A stretch of DNA of 64,000 nucleotides, taken from NCBI GenBank assembly GCA_035570055.1, contig DATMLM010000049.1, positions 96,132 through 160,131 of the forward strand. Reading direction: 5' to 3'. This DNA is from DASRDS01 sp035570055. GTDB taxonomy: Bacteria; Gemmatimonadota; Gemmatimonadetes; Gemmatimonadales; Gemmatimonadaceae. Below the pieces are notes generated by a model. The model had not been told where the DNA came from. It did not search any database and worked only from the letters and a program-made list of their open reading frames with translations. This document shows, piece after piece, positions 31,238-41,308 of the stretch. The position numbers and the translations under genes were made by a program. The first letter of the stretch is position 1; every line of letters starts with the position of its first letter.

Positions 31238-34200
31238 TCGCCGAGGCCGTCGGCGTCCCTCCGTGATAGTTGGGATACGCAGGCCGCTTGACGACCATCG
31301 GCGGATTCTTGCTGAGCGAGTCGAGCGCGATCGCGACGGCCTTCTCGAGTTGCGTGTCGTGTCCCGCGCGCCACTGGGCCGGGTCGAGCTCCACCGGGAC
31401 GTCGGGCGCGACGCCGTGGTTCTCGATCTCGAACTGACCGCGTGTCGTATACAGCGCCACGCGCGGAGCCGTGACCGTCATCCCGTCCATGAGCACGGGA
31501 TAGTCGTAGATGCCGACCAAGCCGCCCCAGGTACGTTTGCCGACGAGCGGCCCGACCTTCGTCTCGTGGAACATGAACGGGAGCGCGTCGCCGCCCGAGC
31601 CGGCGTACTCGTTCGTGATCATGACCTTCGGGCCGTAGATCGCGCCCACGGGCGAGGTGAAATCTGTGGCGTCGCGGGTCATCTCGCGGAAGAGTGGCTG
31701 GCGATGCAGGACTTCGATCATGTAATCGGCCACTGATCCGCCGCCGTTGAACCGCTCATCGAGCACGGCGCCTTGCTTGTTCGTCTGCGCGAAATAGTAG
31801 CGCGTGAAGTTCGCGTATCCCGCGCCCGCCGTGTTCGGGAGATAGACATAGGCGAGTTTGCCGCCGCTCAGGCGATCGACCGTGCGGCGGTTGTCCTCGA
31901 TCCAGGCCAAGTTCCGGAGCCCCGCTTCGCTGGCGACTGGCACCACACTGACATCGCGTGCGTTCGTGCCGGACGGGTCCTTGCTGACCCGCAGCACAAC
32001 GGTCTTGCCGGCCGTCGCCTCGAACGCGCGATAGATCTCCTCGGTGGCGCGCACGTCGATCCCGTTGACGGCAATCACATAGTCGCCGACCGCGACGTTC
32101 ACGCCCGGCTGGGTGAGCGGTGCCCGGAGCTCCGGGTTCCAGTTCTCGCCCGAGTAGATGCGCTCGAACCGATAACGGTCGTGGTCCACGGCGTAGTCGG
32201 CGCCGAGGAGGCCGGTACGCGGCGGATGCGTGAGCGGCGGATCCTCACCGCCGAAGATGAACAGGTGGCCGACCGTGAGGTCGCCGAGCGCTTCGGTGAG
32301 CAGATAGCGCAGGTCTTGCTGGCTCGCGAGGTTCGGTACGTACGCCGCGTACTTCGCTTCGGCGGCGCCGAGGTCGAGCCCATGGTAGTGCGGATCGTAG
32401 AAGAAATCCCGCTCGACGCGCCACGCTTCGTGGTACATCTGCTTCCATTCCGCGCGTGGATCGACGGCGATCTGGGCGTCGCCGAGGTTCAACGTCCCTT
32501 CGCCCGGCTTCGGCGGGCCGTCGACGCCGGCGATGATCCACTGGCCATCGGCGCGATAGAGCATCTTCGTGCCCTTGGCCGAGAGGCGGAAGGTCGTCGG
32601 TTGGCGTTCGCCGACGTCGCCGCCCGGGTCGAAGCCCATGATGCCATCGGCCAGCTTCACGAGCTTACGACTCGTGAGGTCCCACTTGTACAGCGCCTGC
32701 CGTGTCCCGGCGTTGTCCTCGGTCGACATCGGCGGCTTGTCGACGGTCTCGAGGACGTAGATCGTGCCCGGCGCGCCCGCGACCAAGCCGCTCCAACGCC
32801 GATCACCAAGCGGTAGCGCCAAGACGCGCTGATTGATATTGGTCAGATCGATCCGAACATCAGTCGACGCCGGCGCCGCAGCTTTTTTGGTGGTATCGGC
32901 CGCCGCCTTCGTCGTATCCGCCTTCTCGTCGTCCGAGAGCGGCGTGAGCGGTGATGGCTTGTCGTTGCGCAGGACCACGAGATACAAGTTGCGCGTCACA
33001 GGGCGATCATAGCTCGTCATGTCGAGCCAGCCCGCCGAAGCACCGGCATTCGTGCTGGCGGTAAAGTACAGATAGTCACCGCTCCGATCGAACGCCGGGA
33101 ACCTGACGTCGCTCAATGGGTCGGTGACCTGTGTCGCCGTTCCGGTTTCGAGCGAGTACAGGAAAATCGCATGGAAGTGATTCGCCAGACTGCGCGTGTA
33201 CGCGATCCACTTGCTGTCCGGTGACCAGACGGGGTCGAGCGAGCGCCACGGTGCTTCGTATGGATCGGTGTCGACTTTCGTCGATTTGCCGGTCGCGACG
33301 TCCAGGTACCAGAGGTTCAGGCGCTTATCCAAGTAGCTGATCTTCTTGCTGTCGGGCGACCATGCGGGCGAGTAGTAGTATGACGGTGCATCGCCGAGCG
33401 TGATCGAGCGCGGCGAGCCCGTGCCGTTTTGCGCGACGATGTGCAACGTGTACTCGCCCGTGGCATCGGAGAAGAAAGCGATCGAACGGCCGTCCGGCGA
33501 CCACGCCGGATCGCGCTCCATCACGCTGGCCGTGTTCGTCAGGTTGCGGACATCGCCTTTCTCGGCCGGCACCGTGAGGATTTCACCACGGGACTGGAAT
33601 ACGGCGCGCGCGCCATTCGGTGAGATATTGGCAGCGCTGATCGATGGCGCCGCCGGCAGGTAGTGCGGACGTACGTTCGGCAGATCGCCCTCGACCGTGA
33701 TCGGAATCTGCGTCGACTGCTTGGTCTTGGGGTCGAACAGGAACAGCGAGCCGAACTGCTCGTACACGATCGCGTCGCTGCCCGCGGATGCGGACTTGAT
33801 GTCGAGGCCCGTGTTGTTGATGACCTTCGTCACCTGCTTGCCGTGCGTGTCGTACTCGTAGAGCGTCGTCGGCCCGTCGCGATCTGACAAAAAGTAGACG
33901 GAATTGCCGATCCACATCGGCCAGCTGTCGTTGCTATTCTCCCGCGGGATACGCTCGATCGATGCGTCGGACATTGTGACGAGCCAGATCTCCGACGTCT
34001 CGCCGCCCCGATACCGCTTCCAGATCTCGTTCGCCGGATCGTTCGGCATGTACGCGAGACGAGACCCATCAGGGGAGAACGCCCCGCTGTATCCCCGAGG
34101 CAGCGAAAGCTCGGTCGCCGGGCCGCCATCCTTCGAGATCGTGAACAGCCTGGCGTAGCGACTGAAACTGGTCCGAGGTGAATGGAACACGATGCGCTTG

Positions 34201-34550
34201 CCGTCCGGCGTCCAGCCAACCACGCCATCCGGCGCCGGGTGATACGTGAGACGCTTGGGCACACCGCCATCGGCGCTCACGACGTACACGTCGGTGTTGC
34301 CGTAATACGTGCCCGTGAAGGCGATCAACGAGCCGTCTGGCGAGTACGAGGGGTCAGAGGCCTCGCCATTCCCGGCGGTCAGACGGCGCGCCGCGCCACC
34401 TGTTCGCGGCGCCGTCCAGATGTCGCCGCCATAGGCGAAGGCGACCGACGTTCGGCTGATGGTAGGCTTTTGCAGCAACAGAGGCCCCGTCGTGGTCTGG
34501 GCCTGAAGGAGCGGGACGACGCCCGCTACGAGAGCAATGGAGAGTCGCAT
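31221..34550 (-). CDS. Tricorn-like S41 protease
   Basis: About 1109 residues from ATG 34550, which gives a signal peptide (MRLSIALVAGVVPLLQAQ). Residues about 30-360 and 370-620 are WD40/TolB-like propeller repeats (YSPDGSLIAFTG, WSPDGRSIAFFSDATG, WSPDSKKISYL). A linker rich in Asp/Lys/Ala follows, then a tricorn C1 domain, a PDZ domain (VNVAVGDYVIAVNGIDVRA) and an S41 catalytic domain with the Ser in NEYAGSGGDALPF and DERFNGGGSVADYMIE. Exported tricorn homologues degrade peptides. Related proteases also occur in Archaea, but the architecture here is the bacterial one. Confidence 0.9.
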   Translation of the reverse strand: MRLSIALVAGVVPLLQAQTTTGPLLLQKPTISRTSVAFAYGGDIWTAPRTGGAARRLTAGNGEASDPSYSPDGSLIAFTGTYYGNTDVYVVSADGGVPKRLTYHPAPDGVVGWTPDGKRIVFHSPRTSFSRYARLFTISKDGGPATELSLPRGYSGAFSPDGSRLAYMPNDPANEIWKRYRGGETSEIWLVTMSDASIERIPRENSNDSWPMWIGNSVYFLSDRDGPTTLYEYDTHGKQVTKVINNTGLDIKSASAGSDAIVYEQFGSLFLFDPKTKQSTQIPITVEGDLPNVRPHYLPAAPSISAANISPNGARAVFQSRGEILTVPAEKGDVRNLTNTASVMERDPAWSPDGRSIAFFSDATGEYTLHIVAQNGTGSPRSITLGDAPSYYYSPAWSPDSKKISYLDKRLNLWYLDVATGKSTKVDTDPYEAPWRSLDPVWSPDSKWIAYTRSLANHFHAIFLYSLETGTATQVTDPLSDVRFPAFDRSGDYLYFTASTNAGASAGWLDMTSYDRPVTRNLYLVVLRNDKPSPLTPLSDDEKADTTKAAADTTKKAAAPASTDVRIDLTNINQRVLALPLGDRRWSGLVAGAPGTIYVLETVDKPPMSTEDNAGTRQALYKWDLTSRKLVKLADGIMGFDPGGDVGERQPTTFRLSAKGTKMLYRADGQWIIAGVDGPPKPGEGTLNLGDAQIAVDPRAEWKQMYHEAWRVERDFFYDPHYHGLDLGAAEAKYAAYVPNLASQQDLRYLLTEALGDLTVGHLFIFGGEDPPLTHPPRTGLLGADYAVDHDRYRFERIYSGENWNPELRAPLTQPGVNVAVGDYVIAVNGIDVRATEEIYRAFEATAGKTVVLRVSKDPSGTNARDVSVVPVASEAGLRNLAWIEDNRRTVDRLSGGKLAYVYLPNTAGAGYANFTRYYFAQTNKQGAVLDERFNGGGSVADYMIEVLHRQPLFREMTRDATDFTSPVGAIYGPKVMITNEYAGSGGDALPFMFHETKVGPLVGKRTWGGLVGIYDYPVLMDGMTVTAPRVALYTTRGQFEIENHGVAPDVPVELDPAQWRAGHDTQLEKAVAIALDSLSKNPPMVVKRPAYPNYHGGTPTASATTQKQ

Positions 34551-34669
34551 CCAGACACAATGGCGAACCGTACCGTGACCCGCCAGAGACGAGCAGGCTC
34601 GACCGCTCGTGTAACGAGACTGCCACACGGGCGGGTGGTGCCCGAGCCCGAACGCATCTTATCCCAACT

Positions 34670-35836
34670 ATGATGGCGCGACTCGGATTGCAGCTCAGCG
34701 CTCGCGTCATTCGCGGCGTACGCGTCGACGGGTGGCCGCGGCGGCACACGAGCGTTTTCGAGATTGCCTACGATCGCTCACACAAGGACGATGCGATCCG
34801 CGCGCTCGAAGTACACACGAACGGCGTGCGGCGGATCGCGGTCGCCATCGACCTGTCGCTCCTCGTCACGAAACGCGTCAAGCTGCCGGCGCTGTCGGCG
34901 GCCGAGCGCCGCAATATCCTGTTGCTCGAGCCCGAGCGGTTCTTCGCCGATCGCTCCCTCAGTGTCGTGCCGGCCGTGCGCGCGGACTCTGACCTCGTGT
35001 TCGCGGCACAGGACGAGCCGCTCGCCGAGTGGGTCCGCGCGCTGGAGGGCATCGCGCCCGTCGATCTCATCGAGCCCGCGCCTGTGTCACTGGCCCGCGC
35101 GCTGGGTCATGCCGGGATCACCGACGGTATCGTGGACCTCGGTGACGGTGCGTACATGGAGCTGAGCGGCGGCAAGATCATCACCGCGCGGCGCGTGTTC
35201 GGAGGTCAAGACGGCGCGCACACGACGACGATCACCGTGCCCGCGATCGGCGACGTGCCGGCCGCGTTCCTGCCCGCCTATGGCGCCGCGCTCGAGGGTG
35301 ACGCGCCGGTGGCGTTCGCCGAGACGCTGGTGTCTCCGGCGCACGAGAAAGCGATTACGGGGCGCAAGCGACGGGAGCTCGTAACCGCGACTGCCGCCTG
35401 TGTCCTCGCACTGGTATTTGCGTTGACGTCGCTCGACTCCTGGCGGGCACGAGCGGCCGACGAGATCGAGGCCAGTCTCCCGGCGTTGAAACAGCAGGCC
35501 GCGCCCGCGCTCGCGCTCGAGACCGAGCTCGAGGCGCACGCCCAGCGCTCGCGCGCGATTCGCCAGATCGAGGCGGAGCGCCCGGCGCGATTGAGCGTGC
35601 TGTTGGCGCTGTCCCGCCAGTTGCCCCCTGGAGCGTTCGTCAGGGGGATTCGCGGTTCGGGGAGTGACTGGCAGCTCGATGGCTACGCGCCGAACGCGTC
35701 GAACGTCATCGCCCGCCTCGGCGCCGCGCCAGAGTTCAAGGACGTGCATTTCTTGTCGGCCATGGATCACGCGCAGGTCGGTCATCAGTCGTATGAGAGT
35801 TTCGCGCTCGCCTTTCGATTCGTTTCAGCGCCTTAA
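34670..35836 (+). CDS. gspL: Type II secretion GspL / PilM-PilN-like protein
   Basis: A 388-residue inner-membrane assembly protein. Residues about 1-220 resemble the actin-like PilM/GspL cytoplasmic domain (VAIDLSLLVTKRVKLPALSA, GIVDLGDGAYMELSGGKII). One membrane helix at about 240-258 (VTATAACVLALVFALTSLDS), then a coiled coil (EIEASLPALKQQAAPALALE) and a PilN/GspL ferredoxin-like periplasmic domain. It links the GspE ATPase to the pseudopilus. First gene of a tightly overlapping operon; the name is by position and fold, as the sequence is divergent. Confidence 0.75.
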   Translation: MMARLGLQLSARVIRGVRVDGWPRRHTSVFEIAYDRSHKDDAIRALEVHTNGVRRIAVAIDLSLLVTKRVKLPALSAAERRNILLLEPERFFADRSLSVVPAVRADSDLVFAAQDEPLAEWVRALEGIAPVDLIEPAPVSLARALGHAGITDGIVDLGDGAYMELSGGKIITARRVFGGQDGAHTTTITVPAIGDVPAAFLPAYGAALEGDAPVAFAETLVSPAHEKAITGRKRRELVTATAACVLALVFALTSLDSWRARAADEIEASLPALKQQAAPALALETELEAHAQRSRAIRQIEAERPARLSVLLALSRQLPPGAFVRGIRGSGSDWQLDGYAPNASNVIARLGAAPEFKDVHFLSAMDHAQVGHQSYESFALAFRFVSAP

Positions 35837-36425
35837 ACCCCGCGAGCGGCGGGTGGTGATAGGCGGAGCGATCGTCAGCGCGGTGGTGCTGGTGATCGCC
35901 GGCGTGGTGCTGCCGTTCACCGATCACTGGGCAGAGCGCGAGACGGGATACTCGGCCAGCCGCGATCAGTGGGTACGGCTGTCGACGCTCGTGGCGAGCA
36001 CTGACGCGCTCAAGCACGCCCTCGATGCCCAGCGGGTCGCGTTCGCGGCCGACGAGGACCGGCTCGTGAGCGGGTCCACACCGGCGCTCGCGGCGTCGAC
36101 GCTGCAGAATGTCGTGCAAGGGTACGCCCAGGCGAGCGCGGTCGCACTGCAACGGATCGACGTCGCGGGCGAGGCGCACAAGGACAGACCCGGACTGCTG
36201 GCCATCCCAGTCGAGCTGTCCGGCACGAGCAGCGTCAGCGGCTTGGTCGACTTCCTCTCCCGGCTCGAGCACGGCGACAAACTGCTCGTGCTCGACGAAG
36301 TGGAAGTCAATGCCGGCATCGACACGCCCGAAGCATCGATCAATGACGTCGGCGGCCAGCAGCAACGGACGCTGACCTGGACGGTCAAGCTGCATGGGTT
36401 ATACGCGGCGGGCGAGGGGTCGTGA
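35793..36425 (+). CDS. gspM: Type II secretion GspM-like protein
   Basis: A 210-residue membrane protein: short cytoplasmic segment, one helix (VVIGGAIVSAVVLVIAGVVL), then a coiled and ferredoxin-like periplasmic domain with LVDFLSRLEHGDKLLVLDEV. This is the GspM/PilO layout. ATG 35793 lies inside the gspL end (44-nt overlap) in another frame. Partner of GspL in the inner-membrane platform. Confidence 0.75.
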   Translation: MRVSRSPFDSFQRLKPRERRVVIGGAIVSAVVLVIAGVVLPFTDHWAERETGYSASRDQWVRLSTLVASTDALKHALDAQRVAFAADEDRLVSGSTPALAASTLQNVVQGYAQASAVALQRIDVAGEAHKDRPGLLAIPVELSGTSSVSGLVDFLSRLEHGDKLLVLDEVEVNAGIDTPEASINDVGGQQQRTLTWTVKLHGLYAAGEGS

Positions 36426-36886
36426 GACTCGCGCCCGTGCTAGTGCTGTTCGGCGCCGCCACCGTGCTCGCGCTGTCGGGCTTATGGCTCCGCGTCGCGC
36501 GGCCCCCGCTGCCCATAGTCGATCCCGCGCAGCTCAAACTGCCGGCCCAGAAGCCCTCGGCGGCCGCCGGGGACATCGCGCCCGCCAACTATCAGCCGAT
36601 CGTCGCCCAGAACATCTTCGCGCAGAGTCGCGGGGTCGAGCCGGCGAAGCCGGCGCCGGTCACCGCACAGGCGAAGGCCCGTCCGACCGGGCCGACGCTC
36701 GAGCTGCGCGGGACCACGATCGGGCCGCGCGGCGCCATCGCGCTCATCGGAGCCGACGTGCACCGGGTCGGAGACATCGTTGATGGGGCGCGATTGGTGG
36801 CCATTACCGATTCGACCGTTACCCTCGAACGCCCCTCGGGGCCACTCGTGCTACACGTGCCTTCCTCTCAACGCAAGAAGTTGTGA
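36422..36886 (+). CDS. gspC: Type II secretion GspC-like protein
   Basis: A 154-residue bitopic protein: N-terminal helix (APVLVLFGAATVLALSGLWL), Pro/Ala-rich spacer, then an HR-like domain (NYQPIVAQNIFAQSR and LELRGTTIGPRGAIALIGAD, VHRVGDIVDGARLVAI). No PDZ domain follows, so it is a short GspC or a PilP-like protein. It would bind the N-terminal domains of the secretin. GTG start overlaps the gspM stop by 4 nt. Confidence 0.7.
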   Translation: MRLAPVLVLFGAATVLALSGLWLRVARPPLPIVDPAQLKLPAQKPSAAAGDIAPANYQPIVAQNIFAQSRGVEPAKPAPVTAQAKARPTGPTLELRGTTIGPRGAIALIGADVHRVGDIVDGARLVAITDSTVTLERPSGPLVLHVPSSQRKKL

Positions 36887-38661
36887 AAAAGCTCACGGCC
36901 CTCATCGTGGTGGCGCTCCTCGGCGCGCCGGGCGTGCTCGCGGCGCAGCAGCAGACGATTCGCATCAATTACGTGAACGCCGATCTGGCCGATGTCATTC
37001 GGTCGCTGGCGATCGCGATGGGTGTGAACGTCGTGCTGTCCGATGTGCCACCGCGAAAAATCACCTTCCAGACGCCGGAGCCGGTCCCGGCCAGCCAGGC
37101 GGGCGCGGTGCTCGAAGGGATCCTCGAGGCACAAGGGCTCGTGCTCGTGCAGAGCGGTCCAGTCGCGCAAGTGATGCCGGAAGACAAACGGCCGGCGACT
37201 GGCCCGATTCACACGGGAAAGGAGATCTCCAATCCGCCGCCGCTCGGGTTGATCACGCAGCTCGTCCCGTTGGATTACGTCCGTGCCGATGAGGCGGTCC
37301 AGCTCCTCGCCAAAGTGCAAAGCAAGACCGCGCGCATCGAGGTCGTGCCCCGATCGAATGCCGTGCTGATCACGGATCGCGGCGTCAATGTCGCGCGGTA
37401 TCTCGATGTGCTCCGTCCGATCGACGTCAAAACAGCGGGAGAAGCGGGACTCAGCACGTTCGTTGTGCCGTTGAAGCACGCGAGCGCCGTCGAGCTGGCG
37501 ACCACACTCGGTCAGCTGTTCGGCGCGACCGTGGCGAGCGCCGCGCCGCGGCAGCGGGTTCAGGCGCTCGAAGGGAAAGGCCTCTCGAGCAACCTGGGGG
37601 CCTTTCGCCAGCAGGAGACGCAGTCGGTGCAGCAACGGCTGGCGACACCGGCCGGCGAAGTCGCGGCGCCGCCGCCCGCGGACACGGGTCGTGGTGCGGG
37701 CGGCTTCAGCAACAGTGGGCTGGTCGGCGGCACGATGATCGTCCCGGACCAGGCCACGAACGCGCTCGTGATCCGCACTGCGCCGCCCAACTTCTCGATC
37801 CTGCAGGAGACGATCGACCGGCTCGACATCCGCCCGCCGCAAGTGTTGCTGGAGGTGCTGATCGCCGAGATCAACCTCGACAAGAGCACGGCGTACGGCG
37901 TCAACTGGCAGCTCTACTCGCACGCGGGACTGCCCGGCGACAGCACGCGCGGCGTGCTCGGCGGCTTCGGTGGCCAGAACTTTTCCGACAGCGCCGCGTC
38001 GACGCTCGGCGGCCTGGGGATTCGCATCGTCAGCTTGGCGTCGCTCGACGTGCGCAGCATTCTGCAGGCGATCGCGTCGCATACCAACGTCCGCGTCGTG
38101 TCCGCCCCGCGCGTCCTCGCCCTCAACAACGAGCAAGCGCGTATCCTCGTGGGGAGCGAGGTGCCGTTCACCTCGGCGACCATCAGCGGCATCACGTCAT
38201 CGGTCGACCAGGTCGTCGAGTATCGCGACGTCGGCACGCAGCTCACGGTCCTGCCGACCGTGAACAACGACGGCTATGTCACCTTGCGCCTCTTGCAGGA
38301 AGTGAGCGAGCTCTCGACCGCGACGGTCGCGGCGGCGCAGAACTCGCCGATCATCACGACGCGCGAGGCCGAAACGAGTGCCATCGTCAAGACCGGGCGG
38401 ACCGTCGTGATCGGCGGCTTGATCAGCGGCCAGCGGCAAGACATCGAGAGCGGAATTCCGATCCTGAAAGACATCCCGCTCATCGGCGCGCTCTTCAAGA
38501 GCAAGAGCCTCGATCGCCAGCGCCAGGAGCTGGCGATCTTCCTGACGCCGTACGTCGTGTTCAATGATGAGCAGGCCGATTCGGTGCTGCGGCAGGAACG
38601 CGCGAAGATGCCACTGCTCAAAGAGCCGCTCGACAGCATCTTCACACCTTCGCCGAAATGA
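36883..38661 (+). CDS. gspD: Type II secretion secretin GspD
   Basis: A 592-residue outer-membrane secretin. Signal peptide LTALIVVALLGAPGVLAAQQ, STN/N0 domain (IRINYVNADLADVIRSLAIA), N1-N2 modules (ITQLVPLDYVRADEAVQLLA; LSTFVVPLKHASAVELATTL), and the secretin core with VSAPRVLALNNEQARILVGS, the GxPxL-like VGSEVPF, and TGRTVVIGGLISGQ. A Gln/Ala-rich insertion sits at about 225-275. It forms the export ring. Starts with GTG overlapping gspC by 4 nt and ends overlapping gspE by 4 nt. Confidence 0.93.
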   Translation: MKKLTALIVVALLGAPGVLAAQQQTIRINYVNADLADVIRSLAIAMGVNVVLSDVPPRKITFQTPEPVPASQAGAVLEGILEAQGLVLVQSGPVAQVMPEDKRPATGPIHTGKEISNPPPLGLITQLVPLDYVRADEAVQLLAKVQSKTARIEVVPRSNAVLITDRGVNVARYLDVLRPIDVKTAGEAGLSTFVVPLKHASAVELATTLGQLFGATVASAAPRQRVQALEGKGLSSNLGAFRQQETQSVQQRLATPAGEVAAPPPADTGRGAGGFSNSGLVGGTMIVPDQATNALVIRTAPPNFSILQETIDRLDIRPPQVLLEVLIAEINLDKSTAYGVNWQLYSHAGLPGDSTRGVLGGFGGQNFSDSAASTLGGLGIRIVSLASLDVRSILQAIASHTNVRVVSAPRVLALNNEQARILVGSEVPFTSATISGITSSVDQVVEYRDVGTQLTVLPTVNNDGYVTLRLLQEVSELSTATVAAAQNSPIITTREAETSAIVKTGRTVVIGGLISGQRQDIESGIPILKDIPLIGALFKSKSLDRQRQELAIFLTPYVVFNDEQADSVLRQERAKMPLLKEPLDSIFTPSPK

Positions 38662-40112
38662 CGACCGCCGAGCTCCGGGTGGCGGCGGTCGGGGCGCTCG
38701 CGCAGCGGCTCTCGCCGAGGTATCTCGAGGAGCATTGTCTCGTGCCGGTCGGGATCAGCGACGCGGGCGCGCTGGTCGTCGCCGCGGCGGCTCCGCCCGA
38801 TCCGACCGTCATCGACGAGTTGGCGTGGCTGTACGAGCGGCCGGTGACCATCGTCGATGCGCCGGCCGAAGACATCCAGGCGGCCGTCATGTCGGCACAG
38901 TCGGAGTCCGCGGCCGAGGTCAAAGCCAGCGACAGCCTGATCGTCCTGTCCGACGAAGAAGAGCACATCGATGATCTGCGGGCCCTGGCCAGCCAGGCGC
39001 CTGTCATCAAACTGGTGAATTTGCTCATCCTGGAGGCACTGCGCGCCCGAGCCAGCGACGTCCACCTGGAGTCAGATACCGACGGCTTGCAGGTGCGCTA
39101 CCGCATCGACGGCGTGCTCCACGAGATCTCGCACCCGCCCCGGCAATTTCAGGCGGCGGTGCTGAGTCGCATCAAGATCATGGCGGGCTTGAACATCGCC
39201 GAACGACGCTTGGCGCAAGATGGCAGAATTCGCCTGCGGCTATCCGATCGCGAGCTGGATCTGCGCGTATCGATCACACCCGCGCTGCACGGCGAGAGCG
39301 TGGTGCTGCGCATCCTCGATCGCGGCGCCGGCGTACGCGACCTGGCGACGCTCGGCATGCCCGAAGCAGTGCTCGCGGGCTTCGAGCGACTCGTGCAGCA
39401 ACCGCACGGCATCATCCTGGTGACGGGACCGACGGGGTCGGGAAAAACAACGACGCTGTACGGCGCGCTCGACCGGCTCAATCAGCCGAGCGTGAAGATC
39501 GTCACGATCGAAGACCCGGTCGAATACCAGATGAAGCGCGCGACGCAGATCCCGGTCAACCCTAAGATCGGGCTGACGTTCGCTGCTGCGCTGCGATCAA
39601 TTCTCCGGCACGATCCGGACATCATCATGGTTGGCGAGATGCGCGATCGCGAGACCGCGGAGATTGCCATCCAGGCGGCGCTCACCGGGCATCTCGTGCT
39701 GTCGACGCTGCATACGAATGATGCGCCGTCAGGGGTCACCCGCATGGTCGACATGGGCATCGAGCCGTATCTCGTCTCGGCGACCGTGCTCGGCATCGTG
39801 GCGCAACGCCTGGTACGCATGGTGTGCGATGCATGTGCCGTCATGATGCCCGATGGCTTCCGTCGGGGACAGGGTTGCGACGTGTGCGCGGGCACAGGGT
39901 ATCGGGGACGCACGGGCTTATATGAGCTCATGCCACTCTCCGAGACACTGCGTGAGAGAATAGTCAAGCAGGCATCACTGGCCGAGTTGCGCGCAGTCGC
40001 GCAGGCCGAGGGTATGCGATCGTTGCGCGATGCCGGATGGGACAAGGCAAAGCTGGGCCTCACGACTGCCGAGGAGATCCTGCGCCTCACGCGGGACGAG
40101 GTGTACGAGTGA
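38658..40112 (+). CDS. gspE: Type II secretion ATPase GspE
   Basis: A 484-residue ATPase. The N-terminal domain is short (about 100 residues), then SDVHLESDTDGLQVRYRIDG, Walker A GPTGSGKTTT, Asp box VTIEDPVEYQM, Walker B IIMVGEMRDRETAEIA, His box HLVLSTLHTNDAP, and a four-Cys zinc site (MVCDACA and GCDVCAGTGYRGRTGLYEL). It powers pseudopilus growth at the inner membrane. Overlaps gspD and gspF by 4 nt each. Confidence 0.93.
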   Translation: MTTAELRVAAVGALAQRLSPRYLEEHCLVPVGISDAGALVVAAAAPPDPTVIDELAWLYERPVTIVDAPAEDIQAAVMSAQSESAAEVKASDSLIVLSDEEEHIDDLRALASQAPVIKLVNLLILEALRARASDVHLESDTDGLQVRYRIDGVLHEISHPPRQFQAAVLSRIKIMAGLNIAERRLAQDGRIRLRLSDRELDLRVSITPALHGESVVLRILDRGAGVRDLATLGMPEAVLAGFERLVQQPHGIILVTGPTGSGKTTTLYGALDRLNQPSVKIVTIEDPVEYQMKRATQIPVNPKIGLTFAAALRSILRHDPDIIMVGEMRDRETAEIAIQAALTGHLVLSTLHTNDAPSGVTRMVDMGIEPYLVSATVLGIVAQRLVRMVCDACAVMMPDGFRRGQGCDVCAGTGYRGRTGLYELMPLSETLRERIVKQASLAELRAVAQAEGMRSLRDAGWDKAKLGLTTAEEILRLTRDEVYE

Positions 40113-41308
40113 CAGTCCCGTTCCGGTATCGGGCCGCGACGGCCGACGGCAACGTGGTCGAGGGCGTGATCCAAGCGCCATCCAGACAGGTCGTAGTCGA
40201 TGGCCTACGCCGCCAGCAGCTGTATCCGGTCTCGGTCGACGAAGCGACCGTGGCCAGCGCCACGAAAGAAGGGAAGCGCCTCTCGCGCGGCGCCGCCGTT
40301 GCGCTGTGGACCCGCACCGCCGCCACGTTGATCGGCGCCGGCATGCCGATCGACCGGGTGCTGGCGTTCACCGCCCAGCATGCATCGCACGAGGGACTGG
40401 CCGAGGCCGTACGGCAGGCGCGGCGCGCGGTGCAAAGTGGGTCTGGACTCGCGGACGCCCTCGGGCGCCACCCCGAGTACTTCGATCCGTTGTTCGTCGC
40501 CATGGTCTCGGCCGGCGAGTCGAGCGGCGCGCTCGACGTCGTCTTCGACCAACTGTCGCGGCAGCTCGAGGAGGCGGCCGAGCTCAAGGGGCAAGTGCGA
40601 TCGGCGCTCTTGTACCCCGCGCTCATGGCCATCGTCGCCTGCATCGGCATCGGCGTGTTGCTCGGTTTCGTCATCCCGCGATTCGCGGTGGTGCTCGCGG
40701 ATCTCGGCGGCACGCTGCCGTGGTCCGCGCGGATCTTGCTGGCCGCGAGTGCCGTCATCACGAAAGGCTGGTGGGTGTGGCTGCCGCTCGTGGCCGCCGG
40801 CGTGTACCTCGCTCGCCAGGCGCTCGCGCGGCCCGATGTGCGGCGGCGGTGGCACGCGGCCCGACTGGGGTGGCCCTACCTCGGCGATCTCGAGCTCAAG
40901 TACTCGGCGGCGCGCGTCACGCGAACGCTCGGGCTCTTGCTCAAGAGCTCCGTGCCGGCGCTCCCCGCCCTCAAGATCGCGCGCGCCTCGGCCTCGAATC
41001 TCGTCGTGCAAGAGAGCATCGACCGCGCGGCAGGGGCCATCGCCGAAGGGAGCCCGTTGGCGTCATCGCTCTCCGGAGCACTCCCGCCGCTCGCGTTGCA
41101 GATGCTCGCGGTTGGCGAGGAGAGTGGGAAACTCGACGACATGTGTCTGCGCGTCGCAGATACGTACGATGGCGAGGTGCGTCGGGCGCTGCGCACAGCG
41201 GTCACCCTCATCGAGCCCGCGCTCATCATCACGTTCGGCGGGCTCGTCGGGTTTGTCGCGCTGGCCATGCTGCAAGCGATCTACGGCATCGACCTCAAGA
41301 CGTTCTAG
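40109..41308 (+). CDS. gspF: Type II secretion platform protein GspF
   Basis: A 399-residue polytopic protein with two T2SSF domains. TVPFRYRAATADGNVVEG is the usual start; the first repeat (FTAQHASHEGLAEAVRQARR, VAMVSAGESSGALDVVFDQL) and second repeat (VTRTLGLLLKSSVPALPALK, QMLAVGEESGKLDDMCLRVA) are each followed by membrane helices. GTG 40109 fits the 4-nt overlap with gspE. Converges on gspK with a 4-nt overlap. Confidence 0.93.
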   Translation: MTVPFRYRAATADGNVVEGVIQAPSRQVVVDGLRRQQLYPVSVDEATVASATKEGKRLSRGAAVALWTRTAATLIGAGMPIDRVLAFTAQHASHEGLAEAVRQARRAVQSGSGLADALGRHPEYFDPLFVAMVSAGESSGALDVVFDQLSRQLEEAAELKGQVRSALLYPALMAIVACIGIGVLLGFVIPRFAVVLADLGGTLPWSARILLAASAVITKGWWVWLPLVAAGVYLARQALARPDVRRRWHAARLGWPYLGDLELKYSAARVTRTLGLLLKSSVPALPALKIARASASNLVVQESIDRAAGAIAEGSPLASSLSGALPPLALQMLAVGEESGKLDDMCLRVADTYDGEVRRALRTAVTLIEPALIITFGGLVGFVALAMLQAIYGIDLKTF